DNA from: Luteimicrobium album
Lineage (GTDB): Bacteria > Actinomycetota > Actinomycetes > Actinomycetales > Cellulomonadaceae
Reading direction: 5' to 3'
Assembly: GCF_030161555.1 (NCBI RefSeq)
Contig: NZ_BSUK01000001.1
Coordinates: forward strand, 2,480,001 to 2,544,000
Length of the DNA stretch: 64,000 nucleotides
The translations under genes and the position numbers were made by a program. Numbering within the stretch: the stretch's first letter is position 1; each line of letters begins with the position of its first letter. The notes under the pieces are model-generated. The model searched no databases. It saw only the letters and a list, made by a program, of their open reading frames with translations, and was not told the origin of the DNA. Of this stretch, positions 26,301 to 35,116 are shown piece after piece.

Positions 26301-26867
26301 ACCCAGGTCCCGTACGCGTCGCTGGCCGCCGCGTACGACACGGTCGGGGTGAGCGACGACGCCGACGAGACGAAGGGCAACCTCGACGGTTCCGGCTACT
26401 CGTTCTCGCTGCAGGCGCTCGCGGGCGTCGGCATGGTGCCGGGTCAGGCGGTCCCGGGCGGCTATGGCGGCCTGGTGTTCCCGGACGTCGCGGCCGACGA
26501 GTCCGACGCCGTCACGACGGCGGGCCAGACGGTCGCGCTGTCGGGCTCCGGCACGGGTCTGGCGCTCCTCGCCGTCGGCACGAACGGCGAGCAGAAGGGC
26601 GACGTGACCATCACCTACACGGACGGCACCACGTCGTCCGCGAGTGTGGACGTCAACGACTGGTACAGCAACAAGGCGGTCGCGGGCTCGGTGCTCGTCG
26701 CCACCACGCCGTACTGGAACCGTCCGGCCGGCTCGACCAACCAGAAGAACCAGAAGGTCAGCCTGTACGCCACGACCGTCCCGGTCACGGCGGGCAAGAC
26801 GATCGCCTACGTGACCTTCCCGCAGAACGGGAGGCTGCACGTGTTCGCGGCGAACATCACGAGCTGA
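23370..26867 (+). CDS. Secreted multidomain GH3 beta-glycosidase with PA14 domain
   Basis: Exported glycoside hydrolase of 1165 residues. GTG 23370 follows an AGGAGG site. Residues 1-40 form a signal peptide (basic start, VAAAAALALAAAPAVAQA). The GH3 catalytic domain includes KHWAVYNQETNR and the nucleophile Asp294 in GFITSDWGG. The C-terminal GH3 sheet domain is split by a PA14 module (GLTAAYYADKDL, about 470-600), followed by a fibronectin III-like domain (DVVQVYLTQP, about 770-875), a NEW3-like stretch and a final beta-sandwich (YDTVGVSDDADETKGNLDG). No LPXTG anchor is seen. PA14 in GH3 enzymes shapes the substrate pocket; likely substrates are plant beta-glucosides or xylosides. Confidence 0.93.
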   Translation: MSGTTAAPQDPRKRAGRARAVGVAAAAALALAAAPAVAQASGSPGGTTAAHGSGVAAAASGACPWVTSHASDTKRAQQVVAQMTLDEKITLVHGTAAGSYTGLVAGIPRLCVPQLKLQDGPVGVRMNDTTQLPSAAALAATWDTSAAKAYGTVIGQEDKTKGVDVDLGPTVNIVRDPRWGRAFESYSEDPFLTGQIGAQDIEGIQSQGVMAQVKHWAVYNQETNRNSTADDAIVDDRTVHEIYTAAFGTIVDEAKPSSAMCSYSEINGPFACENSYLNNILKNEFGFDGFITSDWGGTHSTVASANAGMDMEMPGSTYFGTALKTAVQNGQVPQSRVDDMVTRILREEFRFGLVTNPSPDTPDAVASTDAHVATARQVAEDGTVLLKDDGNVLPFTKSTKSIAVIGDGAGSNTMSAGGGSAAVAGTGTVTPLEGITARAAKAGVDVTYAQGPSSSGKLPAVPTDVLAPSAGDGHGLTAAYYADKDLSGDPAVTQTDPDVDFTWHGAPADGVPATNFSASWKGTLTPPAAGTYTLSLTSDDGSRLIVDGKTVIDNWGDHASQTKTATLDLTQGQPVDVEVDYYQGTGDALVSLGWAVPGSDPLADAAAAAKKADVAVVYANDFESEGSDLENIDLPGDQNALIEAVAKANPHTVVVLNTGSAVTMPWVDDVAGVVEAWYPGQESGNAIASILFGDTNPSGKLPVTFPKSLADVPAATDAQWPGVDGKVQYSEGLDVGYRWYDAKDIDPLFPFGYGLSYTKFRVSGLHLNKASLKEGGTVKATATVTNTGKVAGSDVVQVYLTQPTKAGEPPKSLVGFQKVTLKPGKSTKVSVTITAKDASVWNTQAQTWALTPGTYTVRAGDSSSSLPTKDYFSVTKTTQPRWVTVKAPSLAKAGKTVTVRTKFINKSTTTARNVRTSLALPDGWTTSPRSTTTTKVAAGTSVSATWRVTVPSDATPGDTTITATSAYTGGASSGTATTQVPYASLAAAYDTVGVSDDADETKGNLDGSGYSFSLQALAGVGMVPGQAVPGGYGGLVFPDVAADESDAVTTAGQTVALSGSGTGLALLAVGTNGEQKGDVTITYTDGTTSSASVDVNDWYSNKAVAGSVLVATTPYWNRPAGSTNQKNQKVSLYATTVPVTAGKTIAYVTFPQNGRLHVFAANITS

Positions 26868-27077
26868 CGGCTGCGTCGCCCACACTGCCCGCACGGTCGG
26901 GTGCGCGCGTGGGCGCTGCGAGCTGTCTCGGGCTGTCGTCCTTCGGCCCTGGGGGCCGTGCGGACTCCTCGACGCCCTTCGACACCTCCCCGCGCCCACG
27001 CGCTCCGACGTCCGCGCACCCCCGCACCGACGACCTCCCGGGATGAGCACACCGGTCCCTGGGACGACCCGACCACC

Positions 27078-27083
27078 TAACAT
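27078..27083 (+). promoter_or_regulatory. -10 box TAACAT, leaderless promoter
   Basis: TAACAT ends 6 bp before GTG 27090; no ribosome site is present. Confidence 0.45.
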
Positions 27084-27089
27084 GGCGCC

Positions 27090-28661
27090 GTGACCCGCCG
27101 CCCGCGTTGGCCGCTCGTCGCCGTCGCGGCGCTCGCGCTCCTGACGCGCGGCTGGGCGTACCTCGACCCGCGGCAGCTGGTCGCCGCCCGCGAGCTCGAC
27201 GACGCGACGATGTACTCGGTCGCGGTCCAGATGGTGCACGGGCACCTGCCGTATGGCGACGTGCTCTACCTGCACCCGCCCGGGATGCCGCTCGCGATGA
27301 CGCTGCTCGCCTGGCTCGCGCACTGGACCGGTGACGCGTGGGCGCTCGCGGTCGGGCGCGTCGGGACGGTGCTGCTCGGCGTCGTGTGCACGGTGCTGGT
27401 GGGCGTGCTGCTGCGGCGCCGGGGGACGGCGGCGGTGCTGGTGGGCGCGGGGCTGTACGCCGTGTGGACGCCCGTGGTCCGCACGGAGCGCGTCGCGCTC
27501 CTCGAGCCAGTCCTCACGCTGTGCCTCCTGCTCGCGCTGCTCGTCCTCCAGCGGTCGGACGGCGCCGGTCCGGCGTGGCCTCGCCTCCGCCCGACGACGA
27601 CGGCACCCCTGCTCGCGGGTGCGTTCACCGGCGTCGCGCTCACCTTCAAGCTGTGGGCCGGTGTGACCGCGGTCGTCCTGGGGGTCGTCGTCGTGGCGAC
27701 CCGTGGCCTGCGCGCGGCGGGGTGGTTCGCCGCCGGGGCCGCCGCGGTGGTGGCGGTCGTCGTCGGGCCGTTCGTGGCGCTCGCGGGCTCGGCGATGTGG
27801 CACGACACCGTGACGGCCCAGGCGGGGCGGCCCGCGACGGTCGACGCGTTCGCGTACCGGCTGCGGCGGTTCTCGCCGTTCGACGGCTTCGGCTCGACGT
27901 TGTGGTCGGACGCGGCACTCAGGGCGGCGGGGGTCGCGGTCGCCCTGGGGCTGGTGGCGACGGTCGCCGTCGGGGTGGCCCGGTGGGCGCGCTCGCGGTC
28001 CGACGCGCGCCGCGACGAGACGACGACGTGGGCGCTGCTCGCCGTGGCACAGGCGCTGACGGTGCTGGTCGCGCCGTCGTTCTTCTACCACTACGCCGCC
28101 TTCCCCGCGCCGGCGCTCGCCCTGCTCGCGGGGGCTGCAGGCGCCGCCGGCTGGTCGTGGGTGCGGGGGCTGCGCCGTCGGGCGGGGAGCGGGACGTGCG
28201 GTGGGCCGCGGGCGCGGCGACCCTGGGCGTCGCGGTCCTCGCGGTGTGCGCGGTGAGCGCGTGCCTGCCCACGAAGCCGGCGCAGCCGTCGAACGCGTCG
28301 GTGGCCGCGTGGGCGGCCGGTCACCGGTGCGTGTGGGGGCTGGCGTCGGCGGTGGTCCGCGCGGACGCGGCGACACCGAACGCCGAGCGCGGCTGCGACG
28401 TCCCGCCCGACGTCTACGGGCAGGGCGTCCTCGCCGCGACCCGGTCCGGCGCGACGGTGACCGGGACCGTGCTCGACGACAACCCCGCCTGGACGGCCAA
28501 GATGCTGCGCCAGCTCGCGACGTCGGACGCCGCGTTCCTGCCCCTCCCGCAGGACGGGCGCTGGCTGCGAGGAGTCGCAGCGCGTCTTCGAGGAGCAGTT
28601 CGTGCACGTGCGCACGGTGGACCCGTTCGAGCTGTGGGAGCGCCGGGAACCCGCCGGGTGA
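27090..28661 (+). CDS. GT-C family membrane glycosyltransferase (frameshifts at 28184-28187 and about 28560-28570)
   Basis: Polytopic membrane protein resembling polyprenol-phosphate-mannose mannosyltransferases. After the first span comes the external loop ARELDDATMYSVAVQMVHGHLPYGD with the acidic residues of GT-C active sites, then LYLHPPGMPLAM and about eleven further hydrophobic segments. The frame breaks in the GGGG run at 28184-28187 and resumes as ERDVRWAAGAATLG. A second break near 28560-28570 needs the loss of two bases (or gain of one) to reach EESQRVFEEQFVHVRTVDPF and the TGA at 28659-28661. The C-terminal domain has several cysteines. It probably glycosylates cell-envelope lipids or proteins outside the membrane. 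Confidence 0.72.
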
Positions 28662-28668
28662 AGCCGAC

Positions 28669-29397
28669 TCAGTCGGCGATGGACGCCGCTGCCGCGAGGA
28701 TCGCCTCCACCGTCACGTCCGGGTGCGACACCATCGACACGTGCGAGCCGGCCACCTCGCTGATCGTCGCGCCCGCACGCTCCGCCATGGACCGCTGGGT
28801 GGCGGGCGGGATGACGCGGTCCTCGGTCCCGACGACGGCCCAGCTCGGCAGGGTCTTCCAGGCCGGCGGGCCCGACGGGGTCGTGTTGGCGGAGATCGTG
28901 ATCGGGCGCTGGCTCGCCGCGATGAGCGCCCGGTCGCGCTCCGGGAGGTCCTGCGCGAAGGACTCGTCGACCGTCGACGGCTTGAGGAACGCCTCCGCGT
29001 CTCCCTCCGGCGCATCGGGGTAGCCGACGACGTCGAGCACGGTCGTGGGGTCGGGGACGTCGAGCGCGGACCCCGAGCCGCCGAGGATCTGGAACACGAA
29101 CTCGCCCTCGTCGGGCACGAAAGCGTCGACGTACACGAGCGCTCGGACGTCACCGCCTCCGGTCGCCGCGTTGGTGATGACGAACCCGCCGTAGGAGTGC
29201 CCGACGAGCACGACAGGGCCGGTCGTCCGTTGCTGGAGGAACGACGCTATGTACGGGGCGTCGACGGTCACGCGTCGCAGCAAGTTCGGTGGGGTCAGGA
29301 CCGTGAAGCCTTGGCCCTGGAGGTCGGACGCGACGGCGTCCCAGCTGGATCCGTCCGCCCATGCGCCGTGCACGAGGACGATCGTCGGAAGTGCCAT
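28669..29397 (-). CDS. Alpha/beta hydrolase
   Basis: Cytoplasmic hydrolase of 242 residues in the EstC/salicylate-esterase-like branch. TIVLVHGAWADGSSWDAV carries the oxyanion-hole HG, the nucleophile elbow is GHSYGG, the acid is in VVGTEDRVIPP and the histidine in AGSHVSMVSHPD. ATG 29397 is chosen over longer starts because of the GAGAGG/AAGG ribosome site and the exact fit to the family N-terminus. It converges on the GT-C gene with an 8-bp gap and diverges from the methyltransferase gene. Substrate unknown. Confidence 0.87.
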   Translation of the reverse strand: MALPTIVLVHGAWADGSSWDAVASDLQGQGFTVLTPPNLLRRVTVDAPYIASFLQQRTTGPVVLVGHSYGGFVITNAATGGGDVRALVYVDAFVPDEGEFVFQILGGSGSALDVPDPTTVLDVVGYPDAPEGDAEAFLKPSTVDESFAQDLPERDRALIAASQRPITISANTTPSGPPAWKTLPSWAVVGTEDRVIPPATQRSMAERAGATISEVAGSHVSMVSHPDVTVEAILAAAASIAD

Positions 29398-29553
29398 GGC
29401 CTTGCCTCTCGTCGAGCGGGCAGACCGCGAGCGCGCGGCCCGGTCGATCGGAACGTACCTCGCGATCCATCTCCGGGCGCGCCGACCGGGCTCGGTCCCA
29501 CGTCGGGATCTGCGGATCTCGTCGCGTCCTGGGACAAGTCCGGCCTCGGCGCG

Positions 29554-29559
29554 CATGAT
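29554..29559 (+). promoter_or_regulatory. -10 box CATGAT, leaderless promoter
   Basis: CATGAT ends 6 bp before ATG 29566, repeating the geometry of other leaderless genes in the window. Confidence 0.35.
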
Positions 29560-29565
29560 GGGGCG

Positions 29566-30446
29566 ATGGCGAGCACCCAGACGAAGAAGGCCCGGACCTC
29601 GACCCGGATGCCATACCTGGACTTCCTCGGCGAGCTCCACGCGCGGCTGCGCCCCGGACCTACCTGGAGGTCGGCGTCCGCAACGGCGACAGCCTCGCGC
29701 GCGCCCGGCCACAGAGCCGCAACATCGGCATCGACCCGGAGTTCGCCGTGAAGGCGCCGCTGCGCGGGACCGTCAGTCTCGAGCGCACGACGAGCGACGA
29801 GTACTTCGCGCGCCCTGACGCGACCGCATGGCTCGGCGGACCGGTGGAGCTCGCCTTCATCGACGGTATGCACCTGTTCGAGTTCGCGCTGCGCGACTTC
29901 ATCAACGTCGAGAAGCACTGCTCCTGGTCGAGCGTGATCGTCTTCGATGACATGTTCCCCCGCACCGTCGACGAGGCCGCCCGCGACCGCCACACGAACG
30001 CGTGGACGGGAGACGTCTTCCACATGCAGGACGTCCTGCGTACCTACCGCCCGGACCTGACGATCCTGGTCGCCGACACGAACCCGACCGGCCTGCTCCT
30101 GGTGACGGGACTCGACCCGGCGTCGACGGTGCTCGAGGACAAGTACGACGAGATCGTCGCCCGCTACGTCAAGGACGACCCGCAGGACGTGCCCGACGAC
30201 GTGCTGCGGCGCGCGGGCGCGCTGGATCCTGCGACGCTGCTCCGCTCACCGCTGTGGGGCTGCCTGCACCGCGGCCACCTGCCGTTCCACCCCCGCGACA
30301 AGGGGCTCGAGGAGATCCGCGAGGCTCTGAGCGAGCCGGACTCGTACCGGCGTCGTCGTCGGGCGCTCCGCGAGCGGCTGCAGCGGGAAGCGCGCGGGCT
30401 CGCCCGTCGGACCAAAGTCCGTGCCCCGGCGCGACGTACGGACTGA
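29566..30446 (+). CDS. Class I SAM-dependent methyltransferase-like protein (frameshift at 29652-29655)
   Basis: Protein of about 293 residues after repair. The first frame gives MPYLDFLGELHARLRP and then turns to nonsense. One C added to CCCC 29652-29655 yields RTYLEVGVRNGDSLARA (the SAM-binding EVGVxxG motif), IGIDPEF (acidic end of strand 2), LAFIDGMHLFEFALRDF and VIVFDDMFPRT, a pattern typical of the Methyltransf_24/cephalosporin-hydroxylase-like group that often modifies glycans. The C-terminus is arginine-rich. The start follows a leaderless-type -10 box. Substrate unknown. Confidence 0.75.
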
Positions 30447-30535
30447 GGGCGCGGTGAGTCTCGCCTGACGGCCGGGACTGCTGCGGCGCGCGGCGGGCAC
30501 TACGCTGAGGTCGTATCCCCTCCCACCCTTCGTAA

Positions 30536-31828
<1,293 letters not shown>

Positions 31829-31888
31829 CAGTCGCTCGACCAGCCGGCCGGTCCGACCGGCTACCGGGTCCTGACCCGACCCACACGC

Positions 31889-31922
31889 GACGCGCCGTCA
31901 CCCTGCGGGGTGGCGGCGCGTC
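31889..31922 (+). terminator. Terminator hairpin after eno
   Basis: A 15-bp stem (GACGCGCCG paired with CGGCGCGTC, extended through CACC/GGTG with one G-U pair) with a TGCG loop, about 60 bp after the enolase stop. Confidence 0.65.
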
Positions 31923-31940
31923 GTCGTCGGGGTGCGCGCG

Positions 31941-31981
31941 TGTCAGAACCACGTACCCGTATGCGTGCACCACGTTCTGAC
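31941..31981 (+). repeat. 41-bp palindromic repeat, copy 1 (eno/ftsB-like intergenic)
   Basis: Copy 1 of a four-member family. It begins TGTCAGAACC and ends CACGTTCTGAC, with a central alternating purine-pyrimidine stretch, and is followed by AACTCGCG as in copy 3. All four copies are exactly 41 bp. Confidence 0.8.
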
Positions 31982-32031
31982 AACTCGCGCGGGTGCGGCG
32001 TGTGCTTCGCGCAACGCAGGGGACGAACGGG

Positions 32032-32037
32032 CAGAAT
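32032..32037 (+). promoter_or_regulatory. -10 box CAGAAT, leaderless promoter
   Basis: CAGAAT ends 6 bp before ATG 32044 and lies 50 bp downstream of palindrome copy 1. Confidence 0.4.
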
Positions 32038-32043
32038 CGGGCC

Positions 32044-32724
32044 ATGGCTCCGCGTCGCCCGTCCGCCCCGCAGGCCCGGTCCACCCGGCCGGCCGCTCAG
32101 GGCTCGGGCGCGTCGTCCGGCCGCCCGACGGCGCGCGCCACCTCCTCCTCGGGCCGCGCCCCGGCGCCACGGACGTCCGCCTCGCGCGGCACGACGTCGT
32201 CGGGCAGCGGCCGCGGCTCCTCCCGCCCGGCGACGGGCGCGACGCCGCGCGTGCGCCGGACCAGCCGGAGCCGCCGTGCCGCAGGTCGCGTCGCGGGGAT
32301 GGTGCCCGAGACGATCACCACCCGCACGCTCGTGCTCGCGGGCGCGATCCTGCTCGCGTTCGTCATCCTGCTCCCGACGGCGCGCGAGTACGTCACGCAG
32401 TCGGCGGACCTGCGCGCGCTGCACGCGGACCTCGCGGCGACGCAGCAGCAGAAGGAGGACGCGCAGACGGCGCTCGACCGCTGGTCGGACCCCGCATTCC
32501 AGAAGGCGCAGGCGCGTGCTCGGCTGGGCTACGTGATGCCGGGCGACAAGGCGTACCGCGTGATCGACCCGGGGAACGCGGACGACGGCGTCAGCCCGAT
32601 CACCGGCAAGCCGGTGTCGGCGGGTGTGGTCGACTCCACGAGCGACGAGGCCTCGCCCTGGTACCGCACCATGTGGACGTCGGTCCGGGTCGCGGGCGAG
32701 GGCGTCACGACCGGGTCGAAGTAG
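32044..32724 (+). CDS. FtsB/DivIC-type septum formation initiator protein
   Basis: Bitopic cell-division protein of 226 residues. The first 90 residues are a low-complexity Ser/Thr/Arg/Pro cytoplasmic tail, longer than in most homologues. One membrane segment follows (LVLAGAILLAFVILLPTA), then a coiled coil (YVTQSADLRALHADLAATQQQKEDAQ) and the DivIC signature RWSDPAFQKAQARARLGYVMPGD. The ending after GEGVTTGSK is extracytoplasmic. FtsB-like proteins join FtsL and FtsQ to activate septal wall synthesis. Position between eno and DUF501 is the standard actinobacterial order. Confidence 0.9.
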   Translation: MAPRRPSAPQARSTRPAAQGSGASSGRPTARATSSSGRAPAPRTSASRGTTSSGSGRGSSRPATGATPRVRRTSRSRRAAGRVAGMVPETITTRTLVLAGAILLAFVILLPTAREYVTQSADLRALHADLAATQQQKEDAQTALDRWSDPAFQKAQARARLGYVMPGDKAYRVIDPGNADDGVSPITGKPVSAGVVDSTSDEASPWYRTMWTSVRVAGEGVTTGSK

Positions 32725-32753
32725 CCTCGCGCCGGGCGACGGCGCGGGTCGGG

Positions 32754-32759
32754 GACAAT
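32754..32759 (+). promoter_or_regulatory. -10 box GACAAT, leaderless promoter
   Basis: GACAAT ends 6 bp before ATG 32766 in the short gap after the FtsB-like gene. Confidence 0.4.
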
Positions 32760-32765
32760 GGACGT

Positions 32766-33283
32766 ATGCCCCTCACCGACGTGACCGCCGACGACCTGAC
32801 CGTGCTCGCGGAGCAGCTCGGCCGCACCCCGCGCGGCGTCGTCGCGATCGGGGCGCGCTGCGTGTGCGGCCGCCCGCTCGTCGCGGTGACGGCCCCCGGC
32901 TCGACGACGGCACGCCCTTCCCGACGACGTTCTACCTCACGCACCCGGGCGTGGTCGCGGCGATGAGCACGCTCGAGGCGCGCGGCGTCATGCGCGAGCT
33001 GAACGACCGGCTCGCCGAGGACGAGGAGCTCGCCGCCGGGCACGCGCGCGCGCACGACGACTACCTCGCGCGTCGGGCGGAGGTGGCCGAGCGGGCCGGG
33101 ACAGGCGGGGTCCCGGAGATCGCGGGCATCTCCGCGGGCGGGCTGCCGACGCGCGTGAAGTGCCTGCACGCGCTCGCCGGGCACGCGCTCGTGGCGGGTC
33201 CCGGCGTCGACGTCGTGGGGGACCTGGCGCTCGAGCAGGCCGCGGACGAGGGGCTCTGGCGCGCGGACCGCTGCACCTGCTGA
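32766..33283 (+). CDS. DUF501 family protein (frameshift at 32893-32897)
   Basis: Conserved actinobacterial protein of unknown function that normally sits between the ftsB-like and ppx genes. The first frame gives VTADDLTVLAEQLGRTPRGVVAIGARCVCGRPLVAVTAP. One C restored in the five-C run at 32893-32897 continues as RLDDGTPFPTTFYLTHPGVVAAMSTLEARGVM, the family hallmark, then GVPEIAGISAGGLPTRVKCLHAL and the cysteine-containing end WRADRCTC. About 172 residues when repaired. Conserved cysteine and histidine residues suggest metal binding, which is not established. Confidence 0.88.
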
Positions 33284-33302
33284 CGCGCCGTCGTCGTCGA
33301 CC

Positions 33303-33343
33303 TATCAGAACCTGGTGCCCGTCGACGTGAACCTCGTTCTGAC
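33303..33343 (+). repeat. 41-bp palindromic repeat, copy 2 (DUF501/ppx intergenic)
   Basis: Second copy: begins TATCAGAACCTGG, ends CTCGTTCTGAC, followed by GACTCGAG. It lies exactly 62 bp before copy 3 in the same orientation. Confidence 0.75.
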
Positions 33344-33364
33344 GACTCGAGAGTGGCTTGCACG

Positions 33365-33405
33365 TGTCAGAACGTGGACCCCGTATACGGGCGCCACGTT
33401 CTGAC
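33365..33405 (+). repeat. 41-bp palindromic repeat, copy 3 (directly upstream of ppx)
   Basis: The most symmetric copy: 12-bp perfect arms GTCAGAACGTGG and CCACGTTCTGAC around an inner perfect palindrome CCCGTATACGGG, with only two mismatched pairs. It ends 34 bp before the ppx start. Confidence 0.85.
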
Positions 33406-33439
33406 AACTCGCGGGGAGGCCTGTGGCAGGCTGGTCGCC

Positions 33440-34392
33440 ATGAGCTCCACCCGTGTTGCGGCCGTCGACTGCGGTACCAACTCCTCCGCCTCCTCGTCGC
33501 CGACCTCGACCCGGAGAACGGCACCCTCACCGACCTGCACCGCAGCATGGAGGTCGTCCGGCTCGGCCAGGGCGTGGACCGGACCGGCATGATCGCGCCC
33601 GAGGCGCTGCAGCGGACGCTCGACGCGACGGCCCGTGCGGCCGACGTCGCCCGTGAGCTCGGTGCCGAGCGCGTGCGGTTCGTCGCGACGAGCGCGTCGC
33701 GCGACGCGAGCAACAAGGACGACTTCTTCGAGGGCGTGCACGAGCGTCTCGGCGTGTACCCGGAGGTCGTGACCGGGGACGAGGAGGCGCGGTTGTCGTT
33801 CCGGGGCGCGACGAGCGTCGTGGGCGGGCGCTTCGAGGCCCCATACCTCGTCGTGGACCTGGGCGGCGGCTCGACCGAGCTGGTCCTGGGCTCGCGCGAG
33901 CCCGACGCCGCGTTCTCGATGGACGTCGGCTGCGTGCGGATGACGGAGCGGCACCTCGCGACGGACCCGCCCACGGCGGACGAGGTCGCGGCCGCACGCG
34001 CGGACGTCCGGGCGGCGCTCGACGAGGCGCTCGCCGTCGTCCCGGTCGCGAAGACCGCGACGCTCGTCGGGCTCGCCGGCACCGTGACCACCGTGACCGC
34101 CCACGCCCTGCGCCTCGACCACTACGACCGCGACCGCATCAACGGCTCCGTCCTCCCGACCGGCGACGTGCTGCGCGCGTGCGACGAGCTCCTCGCCATG
34201 ACCCGCGCCGAGCGCGCGGCGCTGGGCTTCATGCACCCGGGACGCGTCGACGTGATCGGGGCGGGAGCGCTCGTGTGGTCGGAGGTCGTGACCCGGGTCC
34301 GCGACGAGGTCGCGGCGGCCGGTGGCGAGCTCACACGCGTCGTGACGAGCGAGCACGACATCCTCGACGGCATCGCCCTCTCCTTGGGCTGA
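33440..34392 (+). CDS. Ppx/GppA exopolyphosphatase family protein (frameshift near 33470-33476)
   Basis: Hydrolyses polyphosphate or pppGpp; acts in the phosphate/stringent response. From ATG 33440, STRVAAVDCGTNS is the first ASKHA phosphate motif. The frame then slips, and RLLVADLDPENGTLTDLHRSM follows in another frame. Adding one base between AACTCC and TCCGCC (for example TCC ATC CGC) restores the family sequence NSIRLLVAD. Further motifs: VRFVATSASRDASN, VVTGDEEARLSFRG, YLVVDLGGGSTELVLG and GLAGTVTTVTAHAL. About 317 residues, the short actinobacterial form. Unlike most breaks here the missing base is not in a homopolymer. Confidence 0.88.
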
Positions 34393-34407
34393 GGTGCGAT
34401 GGACGGC

Positions 34408-34428
34408 GTACACCCCGGCGGGGTGTAC
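34408..34428. promoter_or_regulatory. Perfect palindrome (GTACACCCC / GGGGTGTAC) after ppx
   Basis: Nine-bp perfect arms around GGC, 15 bp after the ppx stop. The right arm runs into TACGGT (34425-34430), a plausible -10 box for the next transcript, so repressor binding here would block it. The run of C then G between GTA/TAC ends resembles CsoR-type copper operators; that is a resemblance only. Confidence 0.55.
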
Positions 34429-34437
34429 GGTCGAAGT

Positions 34438-34623
34438 GTGGTGATTGGCCGTGAAGGCCCACGCAAGGTCGAGACTTCCGCTCGACTCCCGGTCCCCGAG
34501 ACCGGCCAGGAGCGGACCGAGGCGAGCGCGCGGTGGGACGACGACGGCGGATTCGAACCCGACGCGGACGACGACGAAGTGTCGCCCGCGAGCGGAGCGC
34601 CCGGCGCCTCGCACCCCGCCTGA
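34438..34623 (+). CDS. Possible small acidic protein, 61 residues
   Basis: Reading frame from GTG 34438, seven bp after the TACGGT box. It encodes an acidic C-terminal half (WDDDGGFEPDADDDEVSP) with moderate third-position bias. No family is recognised. It could be a real small gene under the palindrome at 34408, or a leader region for the downstream genes. Confidence 0.35.
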   Translation: MVIGREGPRKVETSARLPVPETGQERTEASARWDDDGGFEPDADDDEVSPASGAPGASHPA

Positions 34624-34669
34624 CCGGCGGGACGGGCCGCCCCGGCGGCCCCACAGATCGGATCCTTTC

Positions 34670-35116
34670 ATGAGCCTTGCAGCGTCACCCCAGGTCGAGG
34701 CGGAGCGACGCGACGCGGCGCTGACCGTCGTCGGCATCCTCGACACCGCCCTCCCGCCCGAGCTCGGGACGGCCGACGCACCGGAGACCTACACGGTCGC
34801 GGCCGTCTTCTCGCGGCGCGTGTCCACCGACGAGCAGAACGCCATCGAGGATCCTGCCCTGCGCGACGAGCTCGCGGCCCGCTTCCCAGGAGTCACGCTC
34901 GCGGTCTCCGACCGTCGGCTCCTGATCGGCAACACCAACCTGGCGATGCTCGAGGGCGGTCTCGCTGCGGAGATCGGCTCGCTCCTGCGCGCGATGCACG
35001 AGCGGCTGGCGGTGGAGGCGACGCGGCGCGCCGACGAGGCGGAGCGCTGGCGCGCGGCCGAGGCGGAGCGTGCCGCGGCGGTGAAGGCGCAGGCCGATCG
35101 TGTCCGCTTCACCTGA
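34670..35116 (+). CDS. Hypothetical protein with C-terminal coiled coil
   Basis: Protein of 148 residues starting at ATG 34670. The N-terminal 100 residues form an alpha/beta region (AALTVVGILDTALPPELG, YTVAAVFSRRVSTDEQNAI, VSDRRLLIGNTNLAMLEGGL). The last 45 are a charged, alanine-rich helix (RADEAERWRAAEAERAAAVKAQ) likely to be a coiled coil. No signal peptide or membrane span. It overlaps the desaturase start by 17 bp, so the two are probably co-transcribed. Function unknown. Confidence 0.7.
   Translation: MSLAASPQVEAERRDAALTVVGILDTALPPELGTADAPETYTVAAVFSRRVSTDEQNAIEDPALRDELAARFPGVTLAVSDRRLLIGNTNLAMLEGGLAAEIGSLLRAMHERLAVEATRRADEAERWRAAEAERAAAVKAQADRVRFT

Noticed and set aside
26868-27089. 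A gene in the gap between the GH3 and GT-C genes
   Set aside because: No frame with start, ribosome site and coding bias; only a weak possible hairpin (CGCCCAC/GTGGGCG) just after the GH3 stop.
22605-28607. A 2000-codon open frame on the minus strand across the GH3 and GT-C genes
   Set aside because: It is the antisense shadow of strongly GC-biased genes: highly repetitive Arg/Gly/Val composition, no family motifs except its last 50 codons, which belong to the repaired hypothetical gene ending at 22605.
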